NCBI RefSeq assembly: GCF_026109735.1
Contig: NZ_CP069620.1
Coordinates: 2,728,001-2,792,000, forward strand
DNA: 64,000 nt
From: Salinimicrobium tongyeongense
Lineage (GTDB): Bacteria > Bacteroidota > Bacteroidia > Flavobacteriales > Flavobacteriaceae
Reading direction: 5' to 3'
Below the pieces are notes generated by a model. That model was not told the DNA's origin, ran no database searches, and saw nothing but the letters and a program-made list of their open reading frames with translations. Below, in pieces: positions 52,312-61,879 of the stretch (positions are counted from its first letter, which is position 1; each line of letters starts with the position of its first letter). A program made the position numbers and the translations under genes.

Positions 52312-53206
52312 CCTGTATGATCCTTTTGATACGATTAAGATCTTCTTCGGAAGTAAAAGGAATAATGAGCTTCCCATTTCCCTTTTTTGACACCTTAACA
52401 TCTACTTTGGCTCCCAGTTTTTCTGAAAACTCCCTGATGCTTTTCTTTACATCCCTTGAAATGCTTGAAGTGGAAGCAGAAGTTTTGGCTTCAGGTTTCC
52501 CTTCCTGAAGGTTTCTAACCAGTTTTTCGGTCTCTCTTACCGAAAGGGAACTGGCGAGTATCTTTTCGTATACTTCAAGCTGGGTCTGGCTGTCTTCAAT
52601 ATTAATAAGGGCCCGGCCGTGTCCCATACTCAAAAATCCGTCGCGCATCCCGGTTTGCACAATAGGGTCTAGCTTCAGCAATCGCAGGTAATTGGCAATT
52701 GTAGACCTGTTCTTGCCCACGCGCTCGCTTAACTGCTCCTGCGTAAGGTTGATCTCATCGATAAGCCTTTGGTAAGACAACGAAATCTCAATGGGATCGA
52801 GGTCCTGTCGCTGAATATTCTCTACCAGTGCCATTTCCAGCGACTCCTGGTCATTGGCGATGCGAATATAGGCGGGAATGGTTTGCAGCCCCACAAGTTT
52901 AGAGGCTCTAAAACGTCTTTCCCCCGAAACTAGCTGATACTGGTTGTAATCTAATTTTCTTACGGTAATGGGCTGAATTACTCCCAGTTCCCTTATCGAA
53001 GATGCAAGTTCTCGCAGCGATTCTTCATTGAAACTTGTTCTTGGCTGAAATGGGTTTACTTCAATCGCATCCAGGTCAAGCTCCACAATATGCCCAACCA
53101 GCTTATCTGCATTCTTATCTTCAGCCGATTTAATGTCATTTTGAGGGTCTTTCAGCAGTGCTGAAAGTCCTCGTCCCAAAGCTTGTTTCTTTGTCGCCTT
53201 CGCCAT
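52301..53206 (-). CDS. parB: Chromosome partition protein ParB
   Basis: 301 aa. N-terminal ParB/Srx CTPase domain (about 40-130: NPFQPRTSFNEESLRELASS, then GERRFRASKL), HTH (about 150-190: LTQEQLSERVGKNRSTIANY) and a C-terminal dimer domain. Family knowledge: binds parS and loads SMC. It follows parA by 6 bp. No canonical parS is seen in the window. Confidence 0.95.
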   Translation of the reverse strand: MAKATKKQALGRGLSALLKDPQNDIKSAEDKNADKLVGHIVELDLDAIEVNPFQPRTSFNEESLRELASSIRELGVIQPITVRKLDYNQYQLVSGERRFRASKLVGLQTIPAYIRIANDQESLEMALVENIQRQDLDPIEISLSYQRLIDEINLTQEQLSERVGKNRSTIANYLRLLKLDPIVQTGMRDGFLSMGHGRALINIEDSQTQLEVYEKILASSLSVRETEKLVRNLQEGKPEAKTSASTSSISRDVKKSIREFSEKLGAKVDVKVSKKGNGKLIIPFTSEEDLNRIKRIIQGED

Positions 53207-53212
53207 CTTCTC

Positions 53213-53977
53213 CTATGAGTTTTTCTTTATTATTTCATGTGCAAGACTAAGGTAATTGCTCGCACCTTTACTGCCGGCATCATAATTTATAATGCTCTCC
53301 CCGTAACTGGGGGCTTCACTTAAACGCACGTTTCGCTGAATGATTGTCTTAAACACCATTTCGTCAAAATGCTTTTGTACTTCTTCCACCACCTGGTTTG
53401 ATAACCTTAAGCGCGAATCGTACATGGTGAGCAGCAGCCCTTCAATATCCAGTTTCAGGTTGTGTATCTTTTGTACGCTTTTAATCGTGTTGAGCAGCTT
53501 TCCAAGACCTTCCAGGGCAAAATACTCACACTGAATAGGAATGATAACCGAATCGGCAGCTGTGAGGGCATTAAGGGTGAGCAGCCCAAGAGAAGGGGCA
53601 CAGTCAATGATCACGTAATCATACTGTTCCCTAAGGTGCCCAATAGCCTTCTTTAACATATATTCCCGCTCTTCCTGGTCTACCAGCTCAATTTCAATGG
53701 CCACCAGGTCAATGTGCGCCGGAATGATGTCGAGGTTCGGGGATTCGGTCTTTATAATCGCTTTTTCGGCCTCTATGGAGTGCTCCAGCAACTGGTAAGT
53801 TCCCAACTCAACCGATTCAACATCTATTCCCAGACCCGAAGTGGCATTCGCCTGCGGATCGGCATCGATGAGCAAAACTTTTTTTTCCAGCACCCCTAGA
53901 GATGCCGCCAGGTTTACTGAAGTTGTAGTTTTACCTACACCTCCCTTTTGATTTGCAACGGCAATGATCTTACCCAT
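53213..53977 (-). CDS. parA: Chromosome partition ATPase ParA
   Basis: 254 aa. Deviant Walker A NQKGGVGKTTTSVNLA, switch DCAPSLGLLTLNAL and DADPQANATSGLG. Family knowledge: ParA moves ParB-parS complexes over the nucleoid. First gene of the parA-parB-DUF5683-dapB-lepB-wbqC operon. Confidence 0.95.
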   Translation of the reverse strand: MGKIIAVANQKGGVGKTTTSVNLAASLGVLEKKVLLIDADPQANATSGLGIDVESVELGTYQLLEHSIEAEKAIIKTESPNLDIIPAHIDLVAIEIELVDQEEREYMLKKAIGHLREQYDYVIIDCAPSLGLLTLNALTAADSVIIPIQCEYFALEGLGKLLNTIKSVQKIHNLKLDIEGLLLTMYDSRLRLSNQVVEEVQKHFDEMVFKTIIQRNVRLSEAPSYGESIINYDAGSKGASNYLSLAHEIIKKNS

Positions 53978-54068
53978 TCAGTTATTTTGGATTTAAAGGG
54001 TAAAAATACAATTTATTATAGGTTTACGAAAGGTATTTTGTTAACAGGTTTTTAGCAGGGCCTCTAAT

Positions 54069-54102
54069 AAAAAACCCTTCAAAAATAGCATTTTAAAGGG
54101 TT
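54069..54102 (-). terminator. Terminator of the SDR gene, decayed dispersed palindrome
   Basis: Minus strand: AACCCTT...AAGGGTT stem with an AAAAAT/ATTTT inner part and T6 after it. The core is 14/17 to the dispersed palindrome. It lies 47 bp after the SDR stop. Confidence 0.7.
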
Positions 54103-54148
54103 CATCCTGTTAAATCATCTTAAGGCTTTCTTCTGAAGATGTAAAAGT

Positions 54149-55030
54149 TTAGCTGTTCTTCTTGGCCTTTATCATTTGTTCCAGCATATCCCACATTTCC
54201 TCCGGAATTGCTTCCAGAAGATTAAATTGTCCCGCACCTTTCAGCCATTCGCCGCCGTCAATGGTGATGACCTCGCCATTGACATAAGCTGAAAAATCGG
54301 AAACAAGATAGGCAGCCAGATTTGCCAGTTCCTGGTGTTCCCCAACCCGCTTTAGCGGCACTTTTTTAGCCAGGTCAAACTTGTCTTTAAGGTCTCCGGG
54401 AAGCAGCCTGTCCCATGCGCCTTTGGTGGGGAAGGGGCCGGGTGCGATCGCATTCATTCTTATGCCGTACTTTGCCCATTCCACGGCAAGGGAACGGGTC
54501 ATGGCCAGCACTCCGGCTTTGGCTGTGGCGCTGGGAACCACATAAGCAGAGCCTGTCCAGGCATAAGTGGTCACAATATTGAGTACCGCTTTGTTCTTTT
54601 CACCTGCATCTATCCAGTGTTTTCCAAAAGCAAGAGTGCAGTTCTTGCTGCCTTTTAAAACTATATCAATAATGGTGTCAAAAGCATTGGCGCTCAGGCG
54701 TTCTGTGGGGGAAATGAAATTCCCGGCAGCGTTGTTCAGTAAAATATCAACACGGCCAAATTTTTCAAGGGTTTGTTGCAGCATATTTTCAACCTGCTCG
54801 TAATGTCTTACATCACACTGTACTGGCAAACATGTTCCGCCCGTTTGCTCTTCAAGCTCTTTAGTGGTACCCTCAAGTTTTTCGAGGTTTCTCGAAGTGA
54901 TCGCCACTTTTGCACCCAGTTCCAGGAAGTACTTTGTCATTGCTTTTCCAAGGCCGCTGCCGCCTCCGGTCACAACAATTATTTTTCCTTTTAGAGCATC
55001 ATCCCGAAGCATTTTTTGTGTGTAATCCAT
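54149..55030 (-). CDS. 2,4-dienoyl-CoA reductase-like SDR oxidoreductase
   Basis: 293 aa, Rossmann fold. TGGGSGLGKAM is the cofactor loop, NNAAGNF is the NNAG motif, and TYAWTGSAYVVPSATAKAG replaces the usual YxxxK, a pattern shared with mitochondrial DECR. QPGP-like APGPFPTKGAW follows. Family knowledge: DECR reduces 2,4-dienoyl-CoA in the oxidation of unsaturated fatty acids. No beta-oxidation genes are adjacent. Confidence 0.85.
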   Translation of the reverse strand: MDYTQKMLRDDALKGKIIVVTGGGSGLGKAMTKYFLELGAKVAITSRNLEKLEGTTKELEEQTGGTCLPVQCDVRHYEQVENMLQQTLEKFGRVDILLNNAAGNFISPTERLSANAFDTIIDIVLKGSKNCTLAFGKHWIDAGEKNKAVLNIVTTYAWTGSAYVVPSATAKAGVLAMTRSLAVEWAKYGIRMNAIAPGPFPTKGAWDRLLPGDLKDKFDLAKKVPLKRVGEHQELANLAAYLVSDFSAYVNGEVITIDGGEWLKGAGQFNLLEAIPEEMWDMLEQMIKAKKNS

Positions 55031-55220
55031 GGTAGTGAGTAGTTGAATAGTTAATGGAGAATAGTTAGTTGTTAGTAGTTAATATAGGTGAACCGGAAAC
55101 TGATACCTGAGAACAGACACCCGGTAACCTTCCCTGTTAACGAAAGCGGAAAGTTGAAAAGATGTCACTTTTCGGCGTAAGGGTTCTTTTTTATGGAACT
55201 AAATGTAGGAAATTATCTTT

Positions 55221-55250
55221 CAACAATGCCATTTTGGATAGGCATTGTTG
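55221..55250. other. Perfect 10-bp hairpin in a 359-bp intergenic region
   Basis: CAACAATGCC (55221-55230), 10-base loop, GGCATTGTTG (55241-55250). No T run follows. Located between divergent SDR and glycosyltransferase genes, 140 bp before the latter. The rest of 55031-55286 contains drifting TTAGTAG-type short repeats near 55035-55084 and nothing else I recognise. Confidence 0.55.
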
Positions 55251-55286
55251 TAAACATTACTCCCAGGAGTTCAGGAAACTCAGATG

Positions 55287-55314
55287 TTGCACGATAAATT
55301 TCGGCCTATTTTTG
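55287..55314 (+). promoter_or_regulatory. Bacteroidota promoter of glycosyltransferase, TTG-N17-TAnnTTTG
   Basis: TTG 55287-55289, 17-bp spacer, TATTTTTG 55307-55314. Leaves a leader of about 70 nt before the ATG at 55390. Confidence 0.65.
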
Positions 55315-55389
55315 TAAGCTTAAATTTTTTTGGGCGGTGCAAAAAAGAACAGTAGGAAAACTTCCCTATTTTTACTTCAGCTTCTTATC

Positions 55390-56403
55390 ATGAAAAACCT
55401 GCTTTACATAGGTAACCAACTATCAATCCGGGGCGGCACTCCCACCTCAATTGATACACTTGCCCCTTTATTGAGAGAAGAAGGTTTTGATGTAAAAATA
55501 GCTTCTGCTAAAAAGAACAAACTCCTGCGGTTGATCGATATGCTTCATCTGGTCTACAAAATCAGAAGGACTACCCATTACGTGCTCATCGATACCTACA
55601 GTACTCAGAATTTCTGGTATGCCTATGCGGTAGCACGTCTCTGTCAAATCCTCAGGTTAAAATATATCCCAATCCTTCACGGGGGGGGACTTTTCATCAG
55701 GCTGGAGCGTTCCCCAAAAGCCTCAAAAAGCATATTTGGCAAAGCTTTTCTGAACGTGGCTCCTTCGCTTTACATGAAGACGGTATTTCAACAGGCAGGC
55801 TTTACCCGGGTCAGATACATTCCCAACAGCATATATCTGAAAGATTACTTTTATAGAGAACGAGCAGAGATTCGCCCAAAACTCCTTTGGGTACGTGCCT
55901 TTGCAGAGATTTATAATCCGCTGCAGGCTTTAAAAGTGCTTGAACTCCTGCTGCCCGATTTTCCCAATGCCGAACTTTGTATGTTAGGCCCTAAAAAAGA
56001 TGATTCCTGGAAAGAATGTATCCGTTATGCAAAATTGCATCACCTTCCTGTCCGCTTCCCCGGAAGGCTATCTAAAGAAGAATGGACGGCGCTTTCAGAA
56101 AACTATGACATTTTCCTCAACACTGCCACTATTGACAACACTCCAGTTAGTGTGATAGAAGCCATGGCCCTCGGCCTGCCGGTTGTTTCCACCAATGTGG
56201 GCGGACTCCCATATCTCATTTCTGCAGACGTAGACGGGGTTCTGGTTCCACCCAATGATCCACAACGGATGGCAGAAGCCATAAAAACTATACTTAAGCG
56301 GCCCGAGCATTCTCTGGAAAGAACCCGCGCAGCGAGGATTAAAGTAGAAGCTTTTGACTGGGAGAGGGTGAAGGAAATCTGGAAAGGAATACTGAAGCAG
56401 TAG
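55390..56403 (+). CDS. Glycosyltransferase family 4
   Basis: 337 aa from ATG at 55390 (MKNLLYIGNQLS); an in-frame ATG at 55330 sits near the promoter and is rejected. GT-B fold: acceptor-side loop RGGTPTSIDTLAPLL, and donor-side EAMALGLPVVSTNVGGLPYL with the EX7E motif region (VIEAMALG). Family knowledge: adds a sugar from a nucleotide donor in surface polysaccharide assembly. Followed by a polyprenyl-phosphate sugar transferase, so both may serve the same glycan. Confidence 0.88.
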   Translation: MKNLLYIGNQLSIRGGTPTSIDTLAPLLREEGFDVKIASAKKNKLLRLIDMLHLVYKIRRTTHYVLIDTYSTQNFWYAYAVARLCQILRLKYIPILHGGGLFIRLERSPKASKSIFGKAFLNVAPSLYMKTVFQQAGFTRVRYIPNSIYLKDYFYRERAEIRPKLLWVRAFAEIYNPLQALKVLELLLPDFPNAELCMLGPKKDDSWKECIRYAKLHHLPVRFPGRLSKEEWTALSENYDIFLNTATIDNTPVSVIEAMALGLPVVSTNVGGLPYLISADVDGVLVPPNDPQRMAEAIKTILKRPEHSLERTRAARIKVEAFDWERVKEIWKGILKQ

Positions 56404-56579
56404 GCAGTTTTGTCAATTAACAATGATCAGTAAATTTTCAACAGAGAAATAACTGCACATATATTCTCAATCGCATCAAATAGAAGTTCAGTTTTTCCTG
56501 AAAGAATCTCCGTAAAAAGTCAAAGTTCATAAGTCCTAAGCCAAACTCTTCCTTATATTTACAGCCTAATAATCCCTGC

Positions 56580-57968
56580 ATGCCCCATAAACAGAAAATG
56601 CATTTCGAGATCTCCGAACGCAAATTATTTCTGCGAATCTTCGATATCTTTTGGGTGCTTTTTGCGTTGTATGTGGTCGGCATTCTTTTTCATGTGGAAT
56701 ACTTTGATATAGAGCAGAGGTCCTGGCATTGGGCAGTAGTTCTCGCCATTTATTTGAACCTGTTCTGTGGGATTTTTGAGCTGTACGACCTGCAAAAGGC
56801 CAGCAGTTACTACAGGGTGCTCAAAAATGTGGTTTTAGCGACCTGTGTTGTGGTGCTGTTTTACCTAATGACCCCGGTTTTCACCCCTGTACTGCCCGAA
56901 AATCGCCTTCAAATCCTGTATTTTTTTCTTACGATCTTCCTAACGCTCTTACTGTGGCGGTTCGCGTATATCAGCCTTATTTCCACGCCCCGGTTTTATC
57001 GCCGGGTGCTCATCATAGGTGAACCCCTCGAGGTTGAGCTGGTAGCTTCACACTTACAAAGATCAGATCCCAATTATAATATTGTGGGGTATGTAAATCC
57101 GGGTGGTACAGACATGTTCAATTCTGAAAAAGTGGGTCTGAAAGATTTTTCAGGAAAAAAACTAGCCGAAACTGTGCAGGAAGAGAATATTGATGAAATC
57201 CTCATCTCCAATATCAGTGCCACGGCCGAAGGTTTTTACTCCCAGGTGCTTTACCTCCTCAAAAAAGGCTTTCCGGTGAAAGATTTTAACGAGGTTTATG
57301 AAGACAAAACTCACCGCATTCCGGTTCAGCATATCGAGCGAAATTTTTACCAGTTCTTTCCTTTAAGCCGAAGCAACAACAACAAATTTTACCAGTTTTT
57401 TCATCGTCTTTTCGATATCGTGGTTTCTATAGTGGGGATCATTATTGGGGGGCTTTTGCTGCCTTTTGTTTACTTCGGGAATATGATTGGAAACAAAGGC
57501 TCATTGTTTTATGAACAGGAAAGGATTGGCAGGAGTGGAAAATCTTTTAATATCCTGAAGTTTCGCACCATGCGCTATAATGCCGAACCCCATGGCGCTG
57601 TTTGGGCTACCAGGAACGATGTTCGTATTACCCGGTTCGGAAAATTTCTTCGCCGTTCCCGACTTGATGAATTCCCGCAATTTTATAATATTCTGAAAGG
57701 GGAAATGAGCCTCATTGGCCCCCGTCCCGAAAGGCCTGTTTTTGTAAAGGAATTATCTGAATTAATCCCCTTTTACGACACCCGCCACTTTATCAAACCC
57801 GGACTCACAGGCTGGGCCCAGGTGATGACCGATTATGCCGACAGCCATGCCGATAGTCTCGAAAAGCTCCAATACGACCTCTACTACATCAAACACCGCA
57901 ATATCTTCCTCGATATCACCATCCTCATCAAAACCCTGAGTACAATTATATTTTTTAGAGGACAGTAA
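56580..57968 (+). CDS. Polyprenyl-phosphate sugar-1-phosphate transferase (WcaJ-like)
   Basis: 462 aa; ATG at 56598 is an equally good start. Four or so N-terminal membrane helices (about 18-150), a Rossmann-like CoA-binding domain (about 150-260, RVLIIGEPLEVELVA), and the catalytic C-terminus (about 275-462) with FKTMR-like KFRTMRYNAEP, RSRLDEFPQFYNILKG and GPRPERP. Family knowledge: starts polysaccharide synthesis by moving a sugar-1-phosphate to undecaprenyl phosphate at the inner membrane. Confidence 0.92.
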   Translation: MPHKQKMHFEISERKLFLRIFDIFWVLFALYVVGILFHVEYFDIEQRSWHWAVVLAIYLNLFCGIFELYDLQKASSYYRVLKNVVLATCVVVLFYLMTPVFTPVLPENRLQILYFFLTIFLTLLLWRFAYISLISTPRFYRRVLIIGEPLEVELVASHLQRSDPNYNIVGYVNPGGTDMFNSEKVGLKDFSGKKLAETVQEENIDEILISNISATAEGFYSQVLYLLKKGFPVKDFNEVYEDKTHRIPVQHIERNFYQFFPLSRSNNNKFYQFFHRLFDIVVSIVGIIIGGLLLPFVYFGNMIGNKGSLFYEQERIGRSGKSFNILKFRTMRYNAEPHGAVWATRNDVRITRFGKFLRRSRLDEFPQFYNILKGEMSLIGPRPERPVFVKELSELIPFYDTRHFIKPGLTGWAQVMTDYADSHADSLEKLQYDLYYIKHRNIFLDITILIKTLSTIIFFRGQ

Positions 57969-58271
57969 TTCAGTTGGCAGGGCTCAGCAATGCAAGTAGG
58001 CAGTTTTAACGAAGAAGTACTATTCGCAGGAGTACGAAGGCTTTACAATTTGTTAAATTTGAGTGATCGTTCTTTTTCATAGAGGTTAGTTCCCTCACCT
58101 TAGGGCATCTTCTGAAAATCCCAAACCGCCGGAGCCGATTTGCAATTCGTGACGAGGGTTAAGAAGAGCAGGTGTGGTTCGTCCTCCTTTGAAGAGGGCG
58201 GGAGAGAGAATAAGGAATTACACAAATAATGTTTTTTTCTGCTCACCGCTACTGCGCACTGCAAACTATTT
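57969..58271. other. Intergenic region with decayed palindrome remnant
   Basis: 303 bp between the sugar transferase and the convergent lnt. At about 58180-58202 a GTCCTCC...GAAGAGGGCGGG segment looks like a decayed copy of the G+C-rich double-hairpin element. No gene or promoter seen. Confidence 0.4.
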
Positions 58272-59861
58272 TCACCTCCTGCTCCTTTTCCAGGGCACCA
58301 CGGCAAAAAGAAAGATGAACAGGGCCAGGAAAAGCGAAATACGGGCAATGTAATCTCCAAAACGGCTGTAAAAAGTGAGTCGGGCATTGAGGCTTATTTC
58401 TCCTCGCAGTGCTCCCTGTTCTTCATATCCTAAAGTTGAAGTGATTTCACCTTTTTCGTTGATAAAAGCTGAAATCCCGGTGTTGGCACTTCTGGCAATG
58501 GCCCGCCTGTTTTCAATAGCCCGCAGCCTGGCATAACTAAGGTGCTGTTTATGGCCCTGGGTATTGCCCCACCAGGCGTCATTGGTAATTATGGCTAAAA
58601 AATCGGCTCCTTCCCTCACATATCCGGTTACAAAATTTCCGTAAACCGATTCGTAACAAATAATAGGCCCCACTTCTTCCGAAGAAGTAATTTCAAAAGT
58701 GGCCCTTTTCTCCTGCGTTGTTTTCATAGCCACCGTACCGCCAAGGTCTATCATAACATTTCCGAGGAGAGGCCTTAAAACCTCCTGATAAGGAAAATTC
58801 TCTACTCCCACCACCAGTTTTGATTTATGGTAGAAATGAACTGAATCATTGGCAGAGATCATGAAAGCCGAATTATAGTCGTCGTACCAGTCGTTATGCC
58901 CCAGCTGATTGGTTTGCGCTCTTACCCTGCCCGGATCACTAAACCTGTCGTACATGGAAATACCACTCAAAAATGACATTTTTGGGTGCTTATTAACAAA
59001 CTGTCTCGTGAAGAAATTGGCTTCAGAATCTTTAAAGCGGCTCAAAACAGTTCCGTAGGCGAAAACTGTTTCGGGTGCGATGACGATTTTGGTTTCGGGG
59101 GTCACGGCTTCTTCAGCAAGACTGGTAAGTAATTCTCCAATGCGGGCATCAGAAGTAAAGTATTTTTCGGTGTAGGGATTAATATTGGGCTGTAAAACAA
59201 CAGCTTCAATCGTTTCTTCACTCTCTTCGTAATTCCATAAGATCACATAAGAAAGCAGGAGTGGAAGGAGGATAAGAAGGCCGCTTTTAAACAACCCGCG
59301 ATAGAGGATTTCTTTTGCTTTGTGCTGTTTGTAAAGCAGCAGCATTTTTAGCAGAGCAATGTTTGTGAGCCAAACCCAGAGTGTGCCCCCAAAAGTTCCT
59401 GTAAATTCATACCACTGGATCCAGTGAGGGAATTCGGAAAAACCATTCCCCAGGTTGAGCCAGGGCCATGAAAATTCCCAGTTGAGGTGCAGGTATTCAA
59501 AAGCGATCCAGATACTTATCAAAAATGAAGAAGAGGCTTTGAAATTTACCCTTTTTGCCACGATATGGAAGAGCAGGAACACCAGTGCCATGAGCAGGGA
59601 GTTTACGGTAATGGCAAAAATGCCACCAAAGGGCGTGGAAAAATAGAGCCAGTAGGTGGTTATGGTATTCCAAATGATAAAACTGAGGTAGGAAAGGCCA
59701 AAGATCTTCCATTTCCTGTTATGTGCCTCATTGATCCTGATGTTGTGTTCGGCGTAAAGTAAAGGCACAAAAGCGAAGAACAGCAACAGCGGAAACCCGT
59801 AAGTTGGCCAGGCCAGGGCCAGTAAAATTCCGGAGAGTAAGGCGTACAGGAAGTGTTTCAT
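58272..59861 (-). CDS. lnt: Apolipoprotein N-acyltransferase
   Basis: 529 aa from ATG at 59861; a longer start at 59921 adds a non-hydrophobic extension. About seven membrane helices, then a nitrilase-fold domain with catalytic Glu264 (IAPETVF), Lys348 (YHKSKLVVGVENFP) and Cys402 (IICYESVYG). Family knowledge: adds the third acyl chain to lipoproteins in the inner membrane, in keeping with the many lipoproteins here. Confidence 0.94.
   Translation of the reverse strand: MKHFLYALLSGILLALAWPTYGFPLLLFFAFVPLLYAEHNIRINEAHNRKWKIFGLSYLSFIIWNTITTYWLYFSTPFGGIFAITVNSLLMALVFLLFHIVAKRVNFKASSSFLISIWIAFEYLHLNWEFSWPWLNLGNGFSEFPHWIQWYEFTGTFGGTLWVWLTNIALLKMLLLYKQHKAKEILYRGLFKSGLLILLPLLLSYVILWNYEESEETIEAVVLQPNINPYTEKYFTSDARIGELLTSLAEEAVTPETKIVIAPETVFAYGTVLSRFKDSEANFFTRQFVNKHPKMSFLSGISMYDRFSDPGRVRAQTNQLGHNDWYDDYNSAFMISANDSVHFYHKSKLVVGVENFPYQEVLRPLLGNVMIDLGGTVAMKTTQEKRATFEITSSEEVGPIICYESVYGNFVTGYVREGADFLAIITNDAWWGNTQGHKQHLSYARLRAIENRRAIARSANTGISAFINEKGEITSTLGYEEQGALRGEISLNARLTFYSRFGDYIARISLFLALFIFLFAVVPWKRSRR
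58968..58984. repeat. Dispersed palindrome copy in coding sequence, 17/17
   Basis: CAAAAATGACATTTTTG, perfect, inside lnt where it encodes part of PKMSFLSG. Confidence 0.75.
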
Positions 59862-60107
59862 AGTGAAGTGTGAAAACAAATTTAAGCAATTAGGAATAAT
59901 CAATGAACTGCCTGTTGGCACGAATTTGCAATAATTGACGAGAACAAACTATTGTCATAAAAAGTGCAGCTTTGCGCAGTGAAGCACTTTATGTGCATTA
60001 TTGGAAATTCCTCATTCGTTGAAATGACACTCCTATTCAATTATGAATTTTGAACCTTGAATCGCCGTAGCAGTCTTTTTTTCCTATTTTTACAGAAAAC
60101 AAGCCAC

Positions 60108-60881
60108 ATGAGCCTAGCCAGACACATTCCAAATGCCATTACCTTGGTCAACCTTTTTAGCGGAAGCATTGCAGCCATATTTGCTGTGCAGGGCGACCTG
60201 GTGATGGCTGCGGTCTTTGTGGCCCTTGGGATCTTTTTTGATTTTTTTGACGGACTGGCTGCAAGGCTACTCGATGTAAAGTCTGAACTCGGGCTGCAAC
60301 TTGATTCCCTGGCCGACATGGTGACCAGCGGCCTGGTGCCGGGCATTGTGATGTTCCAGTTGTTCAGGCAGGCTTTGCCAGGAGAGGCGGCTCAGCCTAC
60401 CGACTGGACATCGGGACAGGACCTGTTGGAATGGAATATTCCGGTTTTGGCTTTGCTGGGGCTGTTGGTGAGCCTTGCATCGGGTTACCGCCTGGCAAAA
60501 TTCAATATTGACGAACGGCAGACAGATTCCTTTATTGGCCTTCCCACCCCGGCAAATGCCCTTCTTATTTTAAGTCTGCCGCTCATTCTCATTTTTCAGC
60601 CGCAGGCTTTTTTAGTGGAAATTATTCTGAACCCGTGGTTTCTTGGTGCACTAACGCTGTTTTCCTGTTTCATGTTAAATGCTGAAGTTCCCTTATTTGC
60701 ATTAAAGTTCAGCAGCTGGGGTTTTGCTGAAAATAAAGTCCGTTACCTCTTTTTGATCTTTTGTGTGGTTCTGCTTATCTTTTTGCAGTTTGCTGCGGTA
60801 CCCCTTATTATAGTGAGCTATGTGGTTGTGTCTATGCTCACGAATAAGGCTATTGAAGAGCCGGTAGTTGAGCGGCATTAA
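60108..60881 (+). CDS. pssA: CDP-diacylglycerol-serine O-phosphatidyltransferase
   Basis: 257 aa from ATG at 60108 (MSLARHIPNAITLVNLF). CDP-alcohol phosphotransferase motif DG-x2-AR-x8-G-x3-D-x3-D is complete (DGLAARLLDVKSELGLQLDS, then LAD). Six to eight membrane helices. Family knowledge: makes phosphatidylserine, precursor of phosphatidylethanolamine. Confidence 0.94.
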   Translation: MSLARHIPNAITLVNLFSGSIAAIFAVQGDLVMAAVFVALGIFFDFFDGLAARLLDVKSELGLQLDSLADMVTSGLVPGIVMFQLFRQALPGEAAQPTDWTSGQDLLEWNIPVLALLGLLVSLASGYRLAKFNIDERQTDSFIGLPTPANALLILSLPLILIFQPQAFLVEIILNPWFLGALTLFSCFMLNAEVPLFALKFSSWGFAENKVRYLFLIFCVVLLIFLQFAAVPLIIVSYVVVSMLTNKAIEEPVVERH

Positions 60882-60971
60882 TCGCAGATCTTTAGTAAAA
60901 TTCAGCTTTAGCGGAGCGAAGAACCACAAGGTTTCAGGAGGATTCCTCCTTCGTTGGAAGGACAGGGGGAT

Positions 60972-61712
60972 TTACTGGAAAATCTTCTTTTTCCGAAGTT
61001 CAAAGTTCTGACCTAAATACACCTTTCTCACCATCTCGTCTTCGGCGAGTTCTTCGGGCACACCGGCTTTTAAGATGCGGCCTTCAAACATGAGGTAAGT
61101 ACGGTCGGTGATGGCGAGGGTTTCCTGCACGTTATGGTCGGTGATAAGAATACCGATATTCTTGTTTTTTAGCTGGGCCACAATGCGCTGAATGTCTTCA
61201 ACGGCCACTGGATCAACCCCGGCGAAGGGCTCGTCTAACAGAATAAAATGCGGGTCTGTAGCCAGGGCACGGGCAATTTCGGTACGGCGCCGTTCACCAC
61301 CACTTAAGAGGTCGCCCCGGTTTTTTCGTATATGTCCCAAACCGAATTCCTCAATTAGTGATTCCATCTTCATTTGCCGCTCTTTCTTTGAAAGCCTGGT
61401 AAGTTCAAGCACGCTCATGATGTTGTCTTCAATACTGAGTTTCCGGAAAACAGAGGCTTCCTGGGCCAGGTACCCAATCCCGTACTGCGCGCGTTTGTAC
61501 ATGGGGAATTTTGTGATATTTTCTCTATCCAGAAAGATCCTTCCGCCATTGGGCTTTATCAAGCCTACGATCATGTAAAAAGAAGTGGTTTTTCCGGCGC
61601 CGTTTGGCCCCAGCAGCCCCACGATCTCCCCCTGGTTCACTTCGAGGGAAATCCCCTTTACTACTTCCCGTCCTTTATAGGATTTTACAAGATTTTCTGC
61701 GTATAACTTCAT
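60972..61712 (-). CDS. lptB: LPS export ABC transporter ATPase LptB
   Basis: 246 aa. Walker [14 protein letters not shown], signature [17 protein letters not shown], Walker [15 protein letters not shown]-loop [28 protein letters not shown] is typical of LptB. Family knowledge: powers LPS transport with LptFG. Single gene here; lptFG not in the window. Confidence 0.94.
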   Translation of the reverse strand: MKLYAENLVKSYKGREVVKGISLEVNQGEIVGLLGPNGAGKTTSFYMIVGLIKPNGGRIFLDRENITKFPMYKRAQYGIGYLAQEASVFRKLSIEDNIMSVLELTRLSKKERQMKMESLIEEFGLGHIRKNRGDLLSGGERRRTEIARALATDPHFILLDEPFAGVDPVAVEDIQRIVAQLKNKNIGILITDHNVQETLAITDRTYLMFEGRILKAGVPEELAEDEMVRKVYLGQNFELRKKKIFQ

Positions 61713-61879
61713 CTTTTCAGATATGAGATTTCAGATATTAGATATGAGTATTTAGGCTTGCAATTACTGTGCAAATTTCTATAAAGATAAAAAATTAGTG
61801 TACAGTGGGCGAAGAGTAGCTGCTCTCACTCCAATATTGTACTACTTTAAACTTTAAACCTTGAACTTTGAACCTGGAA

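Noticed and set aside
58180-58202. Additional double-hairpin palindrome
   Set aside because: Only a loose resemblance (CCTCC...GAGGGCGGG); the stems are not complete, so it is noted only as a possible decayed copy.
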